64,000 bases of DNA, taken from assembly GCF_002860355.1 (NCBI RefSeq), contig NZ_NMWU01000035.1, forward strand, positions 1 to 64,000. Direction: 5' to 3'. A program made the translations under genes and the position numbers. The notes under the pieces are model-generated. The model was not told where the DNA came from. It did no database searches and saw nothing but the letters and a program-made list of their open reading frames with translations. The DNA comes from Bifidobacterium margollesii. GTDB taxonomy: Bacteria; Actinomycetota; Actinomycetes; Actinomycetales; Bifidobacteriaceae. This document shows, piece by piece, positions 48,146 to 56,918 of this stretch (positions within the stretch are counted from its first letter, which is position 1; each line of letters starts with the position of its first letter).

Positions 48146-48900
48146 CCGCAGAATCCGGAAACCGGAAGGCCGGACCCAGGGGGAGGCGATCGCGCATGTT
48201 CGACGCGATCGCCTCCTCCTATGAGATGGTGGACGACCTCGCATCGCTTGGACAATGCCGTCTGTGGGCGCGCGCGGTGGCCAATGCGCTGGAAGGCCTC
48301 TGCGCCGAAGACCGAGCCGGGCTTGCCGGGACACGGGTGCTTGATGTGGCCTGCGGCACCGGTGTGTCGAGCCGCGCGCTGGCCGCACGCGGCGCCGAGG
48401 TCACCGGCTGCGACATCTCCGAGGGGATGCTTGCCGTCGCACGGCGGCGACGGAATCCGGTCCGGCGCGATGGCATCCGCTATGTGACCGCCGACGCCGA
48501 ATGTCGGCTGCCGTTCCCCGATGAATGGTTCGACGCGGTATCCGTGTCGTACGGATTGCGCAACATGGGCGACCCCGAAGCGGCTCTGCGCCATATGCTG
48601 CGGGTGGTCCGTCCGGGTTCGCCCATCGTCGTGCTCGATTTCGACATGCCGGACGATCCGGTGCTGCGAACCCTGTACAGGGCGTATTCGTCGGTGGCTT
48701 TGCCGGCGCTGGGAGGACTGCTCACCGGGCAGACGGAGCCGTATCGGTATCTCAACCGTTCCATCGGCGAATGGGAGGGGCGCCGCGGCGTGGCCCGCAT
48801 GATGCTGGCCGCCGGGTGGCGTGACGTGCGTACCGCCACGCTGTGTGGCGGCATCGCCTCCATCTGCACCGCCCGCCGAGCCGCGCTTACGATGCGCTAA
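48142..48900 (+). CDS. UbiE/MenG-family class I SAM-dependent methyltransferase
   Basis: A 252-residue Rossmann-fold methyltransferase. The SAM motif I is VLDVACGTGVSSRAL, motif II has GCDISEGML, and the UbiE-specific SVSYGLRNMGD follows. UbiE/MenG methylates quinone precursors in menaquinone/ubiquinone synthesis. No other quinone gene is in the window, and bifidobacteria generally lack a respiratory chain, so the substrate is doubtful. The GTG start overlaps the gluD stop (GTGA), giving translational coupling. Confidence 0.82.
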   Translation: MTAESGNRKAGPRGRRSRMFDAIASSYEMVDDLASLGQCRLWARAVANALEGLCAEDRAGLAGTRVLDVACGTGVSSRALAARGAEVTGCDISEGMLAVARRRRNPVRRDGIRYVTADAECRLPFPDEWFDAVSVSYGLRNMGDPEAALRHMLRVVRPGSPIVVLDFDMPDDPVLRTLYRAYSSVALPALGGLLTGQTEPYRYLNRSIGEWEGRRGVARMMLAAGWRDVRTATLCGGIASICTARRAALTMR

Positions 48901-48955
48901 GAATTCACCGCTTCGTAGATTTCATGCCAGATGCGGGTCCAGTATGGTACATCTG

Positions 48956-48971
48956 TTCACCATATGGTGAA
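48956..48971. promoter_or_regulatory. 16-bp perfect palindrome upstream of 5'-nucleotidase gene
   Basis: TTCACCATATGGTGAA is an exact palindrome and, with the preceding base, contains GTTCACC, the heptamer found in actinobacterial PhoP boxes. It lies about 52 bases before the chosen start codon. The regulator is unproven. A TATGGTAC sequence 12 bases upstream may be part of the promoter. Confidence 0.55.
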
Positions 48972-49022
48972 ACGGTGGGATTCGAGAAGAACACGCAATT
49001 CAGGGATCACGGAACGAATCGC

Positions 49023-50603
49023 ATGGCCGTTTTCGACTGGCTGATCAGAATGGTCGCGGTTCTGGCGATGATCGCCCTGCTCGCCGGTCTTGCGGCGCAT
49101 CGGGCGGTGGCCGAGGAAACGGCTCCGCAGAAGATCACCATCGCCGAGGTCACCGATTTTCACGGTCACATCGAACAGGCGCGGTGGGTGAACGATCAGC
49201 TCATCAAAGCCCGAGAATACAACCCCGGCGGCATGGTGGCGGTATCGGACGGTGATCTGGTGGGCGGCTCCCCGTATGAATCCTCGCGGGAGAAGGACCG
49301 TCCCACTCTGGATATCGCGAAGACCTGGGGGCTGACGGTTTCGGCGATGGGCAACCATGAGCTCGACCGGGGAGTGAGCGACTTCAACGGACGCATCGCA
49401 AGTCGAAGCAACGGCATCGATTGGCTGGCAGCCAACGTGCGCAAGACCGAACGGTTCTCCAACCTGAAGGACTACACGATCCGAGTCATCGCAGGCAAAC
49501 GAGTGGCGTTCGTCGGCGCGGTCACCGATCGCCTGTCATCGGTGCTCTCGCACAGCGTGATGCGCAACGTGACTCTGGACGAGTCGGCGGTGGAATCGGT
49601 CAATCGGGTGGCGGACCGGCTTTCGGACGGCGACGAGCGCAACGGCGAGGCCGATGCGGTGGTTGCGCTGATCCACGACGACGCCGATCTGGTGGCGAAG
49701 GACCGCGTCGGACTGAACGCCAACGTCGATCTGGTCTATGCCGGACATACCCATGCGGTGAAGACGGATCGGAGGACGGCCTCAGGGGCTCCGATCATCG
49801 AGGCCGGATGCTTCGGCCGGTACGTGGCCGTGCAGGATCTGCTGATTTCAGGATCCGGACGGCAGGCGCAGGTCAGCGTGCGCAACAGCTTCGGTGGTGC
49901 GCTGATCGACGATTCCCCGGCCAACGACGATCCCGCGAAAGTCGTGAATGCGGCCCAGACCACCTACTCGTCAAGCGCCGCGGTCGACTCCATCGTCCGG
50001 AAAGCGGACGCCGAGGCGCGGCGAGCCGGCGACGTAGTGGTCTCCTCGGTGAAACAGCGATACGACAAGACCGAGGATGCGGGACAGACGGCGTTGAACA
50101 CGCTGATCGCCAATGCGGCGCTCGACGGCGCCCGACGAACCACCGAAGGCGCGAACGCCCGGGTCGGATTCGTCAATCCAGGCAGCCTCCGCACACAGGC
50201 CCTTGACCTTGACGGCGACGGATTCGTCACCGTGCGTGAGGTGCACGACATGATGGCGCTGCAGTTCGACAACGCGGTGATCACACTCAACGGCATCCAG
50301 CTGAGGCAGGCCATCGCCCAGCAATGGCATCGCGACGAGCAGGGCCGATGGCGCAGCGGGCATCTCGGCATATCCTCCAACGTGACCTATCGGATGGATC
50401 TCACCGGGGATGATCCCCGCGTCGTCGATCTGCGGGTCGACGGCCGACCCATCGACGATGCGCAGTCGATCACGGTGGCCGGCAACACCTTCCTGCTCAC
50501 CGGCGGCGACGGGTACACGGCGTTCGAACAAGGAACCGGGTACGCCGACACGGCAGTGCCCTATGCCCAGACCCTCATCACGTTCCTCAAAGCCCACGAC
50601 TGA
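49023..50603 (+). CDS. exported 5'-nucleotidase/2',3'-cyclic phosphodiesterase (UshA-like)
   Basis: A 526-residue metallophosphoesterase. A hydrophobic N-terminal segment (residues 8-28, ending AHRAVAEE) indicates export. The two-domain layout is metallophosphatase (VTDFHGHIE, MGNHELDRG, LIHDDADL, YAGHTHAV) and C-terminal 5'-nucleotidase domain (VGFVNPGSLR and the substrate-binding FLLTGGDGYTAF). It would release phosphate from nucleotides outside the cell. No C-terminal sortase or GPI-like anchor is seen, so it may be secreted. A GTG at 48975 is an alternative start. Confidence 0.9.
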   Translation: MAVFDWLIRMVAVLAMIALLAGLAAHRAVAEETAPQKITIAEVTDFHGHIEQARWVNDQLIKAREYNPGGMVAVSDGDLVGGSPYESSREKDRPTLDIAKTWGLTVSAMGNHELDRGVSDFNGRIASRSNGIDWLAANVRKTERFSNLKDYTIRVIAGKRVAFVGAVTDRLSSVLSHSVMRNVTLDESAVESVNRVADRLSDGDERNGEADAVVALIHDDADLVAKDRVGLNANVDLVYAGHTHAVKTDRRTASGAPIIEAGCFGRYVAVQDLLISGSGRQAQVSVRNSFGGALIDDSPANDDPAKVVNAAQTTYSSSAAVDSIVRKADAEARRAGDVVVSSVKQRYDKTEDAGQTALNTLIANAALDGARRTTEGANARVGFVNPGSLRTQALDLDGDGFVTVREVHDMMALQFDNAVITLNGIQLRQAIAQQWHRDEQGRWRSGHLGISSNVTYRMDLTGDDPRVVDLRVDGRPIDDAQSITVAGNTFLLTGGDGYTAFEQGTGYADTAVPYAQTLITFLKAHD

Positions 50604-50665
50604 CATCGACGTTGCATCGTCGCTCATATCGCATCGGCTATAGCCGTCCATAAGCAACGTCGATG
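50604..50665. repeat. nested inverted repeats after the nucleotidase gene
   Basis: CATCGACGTTGC (50604-50615) and GCAACGTCGATG (50654-50665) are exact 12-bp reverse complements separated by 38 bases. The loop contains a 10-bp palindrome, GGCTATAGCC (50636-50645). It starts at the stop codon of the nucleotidase gene and could be a terminator with a bulky loop or a regulatory site for the YbaK gene. Confidence 0.7.
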
Positions 50666-50788
50666 ATCGACCCGGCGGGTCGGCCGCCCATCCATCGGTA
50701 TGCTGAACCATGCCATGGAAGGGCATGAGCGTCGGTGGAGTACCAGGCCGACGCCCACCGGCGGGACCGCGGAACAAAAGGGGGAATC

Positions 50789-51325
50789 ATGACATTGCAC
50801 ATCGAGGACTGGCATGACGGGACTCTGCTGGCGCCACCGGTATTCGAAGCGCTGAAAACCCTCCCGGAACAGCTGATCATCGGCGTGACGAGAAACACCG
50901 ACGAGGAATCGGACACCGACCTGTGGTGCCCGAAATACGGTATTCCGTTCTCGATCACCGGCAACGTGGTGGTGACCCACACCCACAAGACCCGCAAAGC
51001 CCCGCCCCAATTCGCCGCCGCCTTCGTCACCGCGGACACGCGTGCCGATCTCAACGGCAAGGTGAAGCACACCCTCGAAGTGAGCAAGGTGTCGTTCGCT
51101 CCCATCACGGCCGCAGTGGAGGCCACCGGCATGGAATCGGGAGGCATGTCGCCCATAGGCCTACCGGACGGCTGGCCGCTGCTGGTGGACGAACACATCC
51201 TCGGCATCGACGAACTCTATCTGGGCTCCGGAATCCGTCCGTCGAAGCTCGTGGTGAACGGCGCGATCTTCGAACATGTTCCGGGAGTCACCTTCGTGGA
51301 GGGGCTCGGCAAGCCCCGAGACTGA
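50789..51325 (+). CDS. YbaK/EbsC-family aminoacyl-tRNA deacylase-like protein
   Basis: A 178-residue protein with a YbaK/prolyl-tRNA editing domain. Visible signatures are KVSFAPITAAVEATGMESGG, the GLPDGWPLLVDEHIL region and GSGIRPSKLVVNGAIF. Family members hydrolyse mischarged Cys- or Ala-tRNA-Pro. A catalytic lysine equivalent is expected around NGKVKHTLEVSK. The ATG at 50789 has an AAGGGGG site. It is followed by PPK2 but with a separate promoter likely. Confidence 0.85.
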   Translation: MTLHIEDWHDGTLLAPPVFEALKTLPEQLIIGVTRNTDEESDTDLWCPKYGIPFSITGNVVVTHTHKTRKAPPQFAAAFVTADTRADLNGKVKHTLEVSKVSFAPITAAVEATGMESGGMSPIGLPDGWPLLVDEHILGIDELYLGSGIRPSKLVVNGAIFEHVPGVTFVEGLGKPRD

Positions 51326-51452
51326 TCCCGGTTTCCCGGTCGCCAAACTGACGGCCAGCCTCCGGGTATCCGTCCGAAACCGCGTCAGGGTGTTAAGCTC
51401 GGCAGCATACGCATGCGACGATGCATAGCAACCGGAACGCGGGAGGCATCCA

Positions 51453-52448
51453 ATGACGGATCAGAACACAAACAAAACGACCAAGACCATCAACAAGACG
51501 CTCAGAACCGCGAAGGAAACGAACCGGGACCTTGAAAAGGCCATCAAACGACGCAAGTCGCTGCAGAAACGACTCGAACTCGCCGCCGAAACCTCGGACC
51601 TGCTCAGCTCCGTGTGGAGCCGCCATCCCTCTCGTCGACTGCGATTCGGCGATGGCGTGACCGCGCTCGCCGACGTGAAGGGATCCTCCACGCCGGGGTT
51701 CCACGCCACCGCCGAGGAGGGAGAGCGGTTCATCGAGCTGAGCTCCGAATCCATCGCACGGTATCAGGACCAGCTGTACGCTGACGGTACGGTCGGCTCC
51801 AAACGACGGCTGCTGGTCATTCTGCAGGGTATGGATGCCTCGGGCAAAGGCGGCATCGTTCGGCATGTGTTCCGGCAGGTCGATCCCATGGGCATCCACT
51901 ACCACGGATTCGGCAGGCCCACCGATGAGGAGGCGTCCCATGACTTCCTGTGGCGCATCGAACGCGAACTTCCCGCCTACGGGTGGATTTCGATCTTCGA
52001 CCGTTCCCACTACGAGGATGTGGTGATGCCCCATGTCTACGGCACGATGGATCGGCGTGTGTGGCAGGGCAGGTACGAGCGGATCCGGCGCTTCGAGAAG
52101 GAACTCGTCGACGACGAATGCGCGATCATCAAGATCTTTCTGGTGATCTCGAAGGAGGCCCAGCGCAAGCAGTTCCTGCAAAGACTCGACGACCCTACCA
52201 AGCATTGGAAATTCGACGTCTCCGATCTTGATGCCCGGGATCGTTGGGACGATTACATGAACGCCTGGCAGGAGGTGTTCGACAAGACCTCCACCGATGA
52301 GGCGCCATGGTATCTGGTGCCGGCCGACAACCGGTGGTACTCCCGCGCGGTGGTTTCGGAGCTCCTGCGGGTGACGCTCAAGGGCATGGGCCTTGATTGG
52401 CCGGAGGCACGGTTCGATCTCGAGGAGGCGCGTCGTCGTCTCGGATGA
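51453..52448 (+). CDS. ppk2: polyphosphate kinase 2
   Basis: A 331-residue PPK2-family enzyme that transfers phosphate between polyphosphate and nucleotides. A Thr/Lys-rich N-terminal helix (residues 1-45) precedes the core. Walker A is LQGMDASGKGG, Walker B is ISIFDRSHYEDV, and the lid module is rich in Arg (RRVWQGRYERIRRFE). The C-terminal WYLVPADNRWYSRAVVSELL is the family signature. It belongs to the single-domain class. Direction of the reaction in vivo is not shown. Confidence 0.95.
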   Translation: MTDQNTNKTTKTINKTLRTAKETNRDLEKAIKRRKSLQKRLELAAETSDLLSSVWSRHPSRRLRFGDGVTALADVKGSSTPGFHATAEEGERFIELSSESIARYQDQLYADGTVGSKRRLLVILQGMDASGKGGIVRHVFRQVDPMGIHYHGFGRPTDEEASHDFLWRIERELPAYGWISIFDRSHYEDVVMPHVYGTMDRRVWQGRYERIRRFEKELVDDECAIIKIFLVISKEAQRKQFLQRLDDPTKHWKFDVSDLDARDRWDDYMNAWQEVFDKTSTDEAPWYLVPADNRWYSRAVVSELLRVTLKGMGLDWPEARFDLEEARRRLG

Positions 52449-52584
52449 ACGAGTGGACGCGGGCTCCTCCTCGGTCGTGGCTCCGCGACGTCAGTTCCGC
52501 CGCGGAGGCTAGAATGAGCGGGATTGATGCGTGCCCGCGGGAACTGATCATGGCGGGATCGATAGGAAACGAGGGGAGTGGACG

Positions 52585-55140
52585 ATGGAGGAGCCTAACG
52601 GCGGTCTGGCCGCGCTGATACCCGGATACGGGGACGACGATCGCAATCTCGATGCGGACGACATCTTCGACCGGTTCTTCGGCTGGGTGGAATCACGGGG
52701 CATCACGCCTTGGCCGCATCAGGAGGAGGCCGTCATGAGCCTGCTCGCCGGCGATCATGTGATTCTCAGCACTCCCACCGGGTCGGGCAAGTCGCTGGTC
52801 GCCCTCGGCATGCATTTCGCGGCGCTATGCACCGGTCGACGCTCCTACTACACCGCTCCGATCAAAGCGCTGGTTTCCGAGAAGTTCTTCGATCTGGTGA
52901 ACGTGCTGGGGCGAGACAACGTCGGCATGATCACCGGGGATACGCACATCAACACCGATGCGCCGGTGATCTGCTGTACGGCGGAGATCCTGGCCAGCCA
53001 GGCGTTGCGGGAAGGCGTTCGGGCGGATATCGGCTGCGTGGCGATGGACGAGTTCCACTATTACGGCGATTCCGAACGCGGCTGGGCATGGCAGGTGCCG
53101 CTGCTCACTCTCCCGCATACGCAGTTCCTGCTGATGAGCGCCACGTTGGGCGACACCACGCAGATCGTGAACACGCTGGAACGGCACACCGATTCGGATG
53201 TCGCGGTGGTGGACGACGCGAAGCGGCCGATTCCGCTGAGCTATGAATATACCGACAGGATTCTCGCGTCAACGGTGGAGCTGACCATGCGGCGTGGTGA
53301 ATCGCCGATCTATGTGGTGCATTTCTCCCAGGACGCCGCCTTGGAGACGGCGCAGGCGCTTTCCAGCACCGGAGTGACCACCAAGGAGCAGCGCGCCGCC
53401 ATCGCCGAGGCCATCAGAGGAACCCGGTTCACCACCGCGTTCGGCAAGATACTGCAGCGTCTGCTGCGTACCGGCGTGGGCGTGCATCATGCGGGTATGC
53501 TGCCCCGGTATCGGCGGTTGGTGGAGCAGCTCGCCCAGCAGGGGCTGCTGCCGGTGATCTGCGGCACCGACACGCTCGGCGTCGGCATCAACGTGCCGAT
53601 CCACACCGTGGTGCTCACCCAGCTCACCAAGTTCGACGGATCCCGCATGAGAAGGCTTCGCGCCCGTGAGTTCCATCAGATCGCCGGCAGGGCGGGACGT
53701 TCCGGATTCGACACCGAAGGTCTGGTGATCGCCGAAGCGCCGGAATACGAGATCGAGAATGCTCGTGCCGTGGCCAAGGCGGGCAACGATCCGAAGAAAC
53801 TCAAGAAAATCAAACGCAAGAAGCCGCCGGAGGGTTTCGTCACCTGGAACCAGAACACCTTCGACAAGCTCATCGACCAGCCTCCGGAGACGTTGACGCC
53901 CCATATGCGCATCACCCATTCGATGGTGCTGGCCGAGGTCTCCCAAGGTGGCGACGCGCGTGCGAGGGTGGACGATCTCATCGACGACTCGGCACAGAGC
54001 CCGCAGCAGAAGGAGAAGCTGCATGAACGGGCCGATGAGATCTTCCAGACCCTGATCGACACCGACGTCATCGAATACGAGGAGTACGACGACGGAGGTC
54101 GCGACTACTACACCACCGTGGATCTTCCCGAGGATTTCGCGCTCGACCAGCCGTTGAGCCCCTTCCTTCTGGCTGCGCTCGAACTGCTCGACCCGGAATC
54201 CGAAACCTATGCGCTCGACGTGATCTCGATGGTGGAATCCACGTTGGAGGATCCGAAACAGGTGCTTCGCGCCCAGGAGCGGCAGGCGAGAGATGCGGCC
54301 ATGTCCGAAATGAAGGCCGATGGCCTCGACTATGAGGAACGCATGGATCGGCTGCAGGAGATCACCTACCCCAAGCCTTTGGCGGACGTGCTCGACGCGG
54401 CGTTCACCCAGTATCGCAAGGATGTGCCGTGGGCCAACGACTATTGGCTGAGCCCCAAATCCGTATTGCGCGACATGATCGAAACGGCCTCCGATTTCAC
54501 CGGATACATCGCCCGATACAACATCGCCCGATCCGAAGGCACGTTGCTGCGCTATCTCTCCGATGCCTATCGCGCTCTTGAACGCACCGTACCGCCGGAG
54601 AAGTGCGACGATCAGCTGGACGACATCATCGCTTGGCTTCGCGTGGTGGTCCGCGGCGTCGATTCCTCCTTGGTGGACGAATGGGAGCATGCCGGAAACA
54701 CGAATCCCGAGGCGGCTGCCACAGCCGCACCGCCGAAGACCGCCGACGAGATCGTGCAGGACAGAAGAGGGCTCACCGTGCTGGTGCGCAACGCCATGTT
54801 CCGGCGCGTGGAACTCATGGATCGCGAGGATACGAGAACGCTCGCCGCCATGGACGAGGATTGGGGCATGGGTCTGCGCGACTGGGAGGATACGCTCGAC
54901 GAATACTACGACGAACATGAGTACATCAACACTGATGCCTCGGCCCGGTCCAAGGACTACTTCGTACTCGACACCTCCAAGGAGCGCAGCGACCGCGTGT
55001 GGTACGTGCGTCAGATCATCGGCGATTCCGACGGCGATCATGACTGGGCCATCACCGGTGCCGTGGATCTCAAGGCCACGCAGAACAGCGGCGAGGTGGT
55101 GTTCGACGATTATCGAGTGGGACCCGTCGAAGAGCTGTAG
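52585..55140 (+). CDS. helY: HelY-type Ski2-like DEAD/DEAH RNA helicase
   Basis: An 851-residue superfamily 2 helicase. Motif I is STPTGSGKSLVAL, motif II is the variant MDEFHYYGD, motif III is LMSATLGD, and motif VI is HQIAGRAGRSGFDTEG. A long helical C-terminal region (about residues 430-720) and a terminal DUF3516-like part follow. It resembles the actinobacterial HelY/Dob10 group, which are predicted RNA helicases. The ATG at 52585 is preceded by GAGGGGAG. It is followed by the acid phosphatase gene after 151 bases. Confidence 0.92.
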   Translation: MEEPNGGLAALIPGYGDDDRNLDADDIFDRFFGWVESRGITPWPHQEEAVMSLLAGDHVILSTPTGSGKSLVALGMHFAALCTGRRSYYTAPIKALVSEKFFDLVNVLGRDNVGMITGDTHINTDAPVICCTAEILASQALREGVRADIGCVAMDEFHYYGDSERGWAWQVPLLTLPHTQFLLMSATLGDTTQIVNTLERHTDSDVAVVDDAKRPIPLSYEYTDRILASTVELTMRRGESPIYVVHFSQDAALETAQALSSTGVTTKEQRAAIAEAIRGTRFTTAFGKILQRLLRTGVGVHHAGMLPRYRRLVEQLAQQGLLPVICGTDTLGVGINVPIHTVVLTQLTKFDGSRMRRLRAREFHQIAGRAGRSGFDTEGLVIAEAPEYEIENARAVAKAGNDPKKLKKIKRKKPPEGFVTWNQNTFDKLIDQPPETLTPHMRITHSMVLAEVSQGGDARARVDDLIDDSAQSPQQKEKLHERADEIFQTLIDTDVIEYEEYDDGGRDYYTTVDLPEDFALDQPLSPFLLAALELLDPESETYALDVISMVESTLEDPKQVLRAQERQARDAAMSEMKADGLDYEERMDRLQEITYPKPLADVLDAAFTQYRKDVPWANDYWLSPKSVLRDMIETASDFTGYIARYNIARSEGTLLRYLSDAYRALERTVPPEKCDDQLDDIIAWLRVVVRGVDSSLVDEWEHAGNTNPEAAATAAPPKTADEIVQDRRGLTVLVRNAMFRRVELMDREDTRTLAAMDEDWGMGLRDWEDTLDEYYDEHEYINTDASARSKDYFVLDTSKERSDRVWYVRQIIGDSDGDHDWAITGAVDLKATQNSGEVVFDDYRVGPVEEL

Positions 55141-55147
55141 CGGGCAG

Positions 55148-55212
55148 GTTCACCGACAGTTCATCGCCCGGAACCCCATCGTTGCGCTATCGTATACGAT
55201 AGTTCACCGTAC
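55148..55212 (+). promoter_or_regulatory. candidate Pho box and palindrome upstream of acid phosphatase
   Basis: GTTCACCGACA (55148-55158) and GTTCATCGCCC (55159-55169) are two adjacent 11-bp direct-repeat units with the GTTCAYC core of actinobacterial PhoP boxes. A third unit, GTTCACCGTAC, is at 55202-55212. A perfect 16-bp palindrome, CTATCGTATACGATAG, lies at 55187-55202 immediately before it. The target gene, an acid phosphatase, fits phosphate-starvation control. Confidence 0.55.
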
Positions 55213-55291
55213 GGGAGTAATCTCACGCCATTGACTATGGTTTCCCGCGCCCGGCCGTGCCGCCGGGCGCCGATGTCGAAAAGCTGGTGAC

Positions 55292-56833
55292 ATGCGGTAT
55301 CCGTCCCCCATCCGTTCCATCGAACCGATCATCGCGACATTGACCGCGCTGACGATCCTGCTGCCGTTCGTCGCGCTGGTTCCCATCGCCCAGGCCTCCG
55401 GCGAACCGTCTCCGGTCCAATCCGAAGTCACGCCGCGCGCCGTCGCCGAACGGCTGCCCAATCCGGATCTGGTGAGCCTGCTCGGCAGCTACGAGCGCTA
55501 CTACTGGCAGCCCCCCAAGGACGGATCGGGAGGCAAGGTGCTCGACGCCTCCACCATGGAACTTGATCAGCGCACGGCCGTGACAATCAATCACCTGGCC
55601 GCGCGCGATCGGACGGCCGACGGGCACAGCGAACAGCAGAAACGCGCCTTGGTGGATTCCGACCTGTACGGATGGCAGACCATGCCCGACTCGCTGGGGC
55701 CGGTACTCGGCCGCTACATGCGCGAGGGACTGCACGACGGCAGCCTCGCACTGGTGGACGACCTGTTCAAATTCGACATCATCAACACCTTCCGCGCCAA
55801 GAACGCTTCCAATCATCCGCGGCCATACCTCGACCGCTCCAATCACGGAGCCAACGATCTCGCCGGACTGAGCCCCACGCTCGACATCATCCAAGTGCAA
55901 TCATGGGGCGACCACATCCCCGGATACGACAACCTGAAGAACAACAGCTCATTCCCCTCGGGACATACCACATTCGCCTACAGCTGGGGCGTGGCGCTCG
56001 CCGGCATGATCCCCGAGCTTGCGCCCCAGATCATGGCCCGAACATCGGAGGCCGGCAACAATCGCATCGTGCTGGGAGTCCATTATCCGCTCGACGTCAT
56101 CGGCGGTCGCATCGCCGGCAGTGCGCAGAACGGCCAGTACTGGCACAACGAATTCGACACCAAGGTCAAGCCCGCGGCCGACCAGCTACGCGCATACCTC
56201 ACCGACCGCTGCCGTGCCGACGGACATGGAGGGACCCTCGACGAATGCATCGAACGGCTCGACGCCGCAGGAAAGGGCGGATATCGCAACGACTTCACCG
56301 ATCCCGTCAGCCGCACCCCGGTGCGCGACCGGCAAAGCGCCATCACGGCCTACGGCGCCCGAATGACCTACGGATTCGATCGAACGGAGACCAAGGACCA
56401 GCCCTTCATATCCCCGGATGGTGCGGCCGACATCCTGCGCATCGCCTACCCGCGGCTGCACGTCGATCAACGCAACGAGATCCTCAGACTGACCGCGATC
56501 GAATCGGGATACCCGCTCTCCGATTCCTCGAAGGGATGGCAGCGCATCGACTTCGCCAAGGCGCTCTGCGCCCAGGTCACGCTCAACCGTGACGGAGATG
56601 TGGTCAACGTGGTTCCGGGCGCAGATCGCCCCACCGTCATCGGCGTACAGTACGCCGACAACGGCATCCATCCGCAGTCCGACCGTTTGATCCGTGTCGA
56701 TCCGGACAATACAGTCGGCTCGGACGACGACGCGATTCCCGCTGACCAGCGCGGTCGCATGATCGGCGTCTGCCTTGCGGTGATCGCACTGTGCGGGGTG
56801 ATTCTGCTCATGCCGAGACCGCGTCGATCCTGA
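55292..56833 (+). CDS. exported PAP2-family acid phosphatase with C-terminal membrane anchor
   Basis: A 513-residue class A-type acid phosphatase. It has a signal peptide (cleavage near residue 36 after AQASG). The PAP2 catalytic motifs are KNASNHPRPY near residue 170, PSGHTT at 222-227 (His225), and the RIVLGVHYPLDVIGGR motif with His264. The C-terminal region has about 230 residues of unassigned function, then a membrane helix (about 488-506) and basic tail PRPRRS, so it is probably cell-surface anchored. It should release phosphate from organic esters. Confidence 0.9.
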   Translation: MRYPSPIRSIEPIIATLTALTILLPFVALVPIAQASGEPSPVQSEVTPRAVAERLPNPDLVSLLGSYERYYWQPPKDGSGGKVLDASTMELDQRTAVTINHLAARDRTADGHSEQQKRALVDSDLYGWQTMPDSLGPVLGRYMREGLHDGSLALVDDLFKFDIINTFRAKNASNHPRPYLDRSNHGANDLAGLSPTLDIIQVQSWGDHIPGYDNLKNNSSFPSGHTTFAYSWGVALAGMIPELAPQIMARTSEAGNNRIVLGVHYPLDVIGGRIAGSAQNGQYWHNEFDTKVKPAADQLRAYLTDRCRADGHGGTLDECIERLDAAGKGGYRNDFTDPVSRTPVRDRQSAITAYGARMTYGFDRTETKDQPFISPDGAADILRIAYPRLHVDQRNEILRLTAIESGYPLSDSSKGWQRIDFAKALCAQVTLNRDGDVVNVVPGADRPTVIGVQYADNGIHPQSDRLIRVDPDNTVGSDDDAIPADQRGRMIGVCLAVIALCGVILLMPRPRRS

Positions 56834-56918
56834 CGATCCGACGATGCGCAGAGCCGATCATGCATGACATATCCGAATATCGAACACCTGTTCGAGATAT
56901 GCGACTACACTGGGCTGC

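Noticed and set aside
53269-55041. A 590-residue open frame antisense to the helicase gene
   Set aside because: It mirrors the helicase codons and has no recognised domain or start signal.
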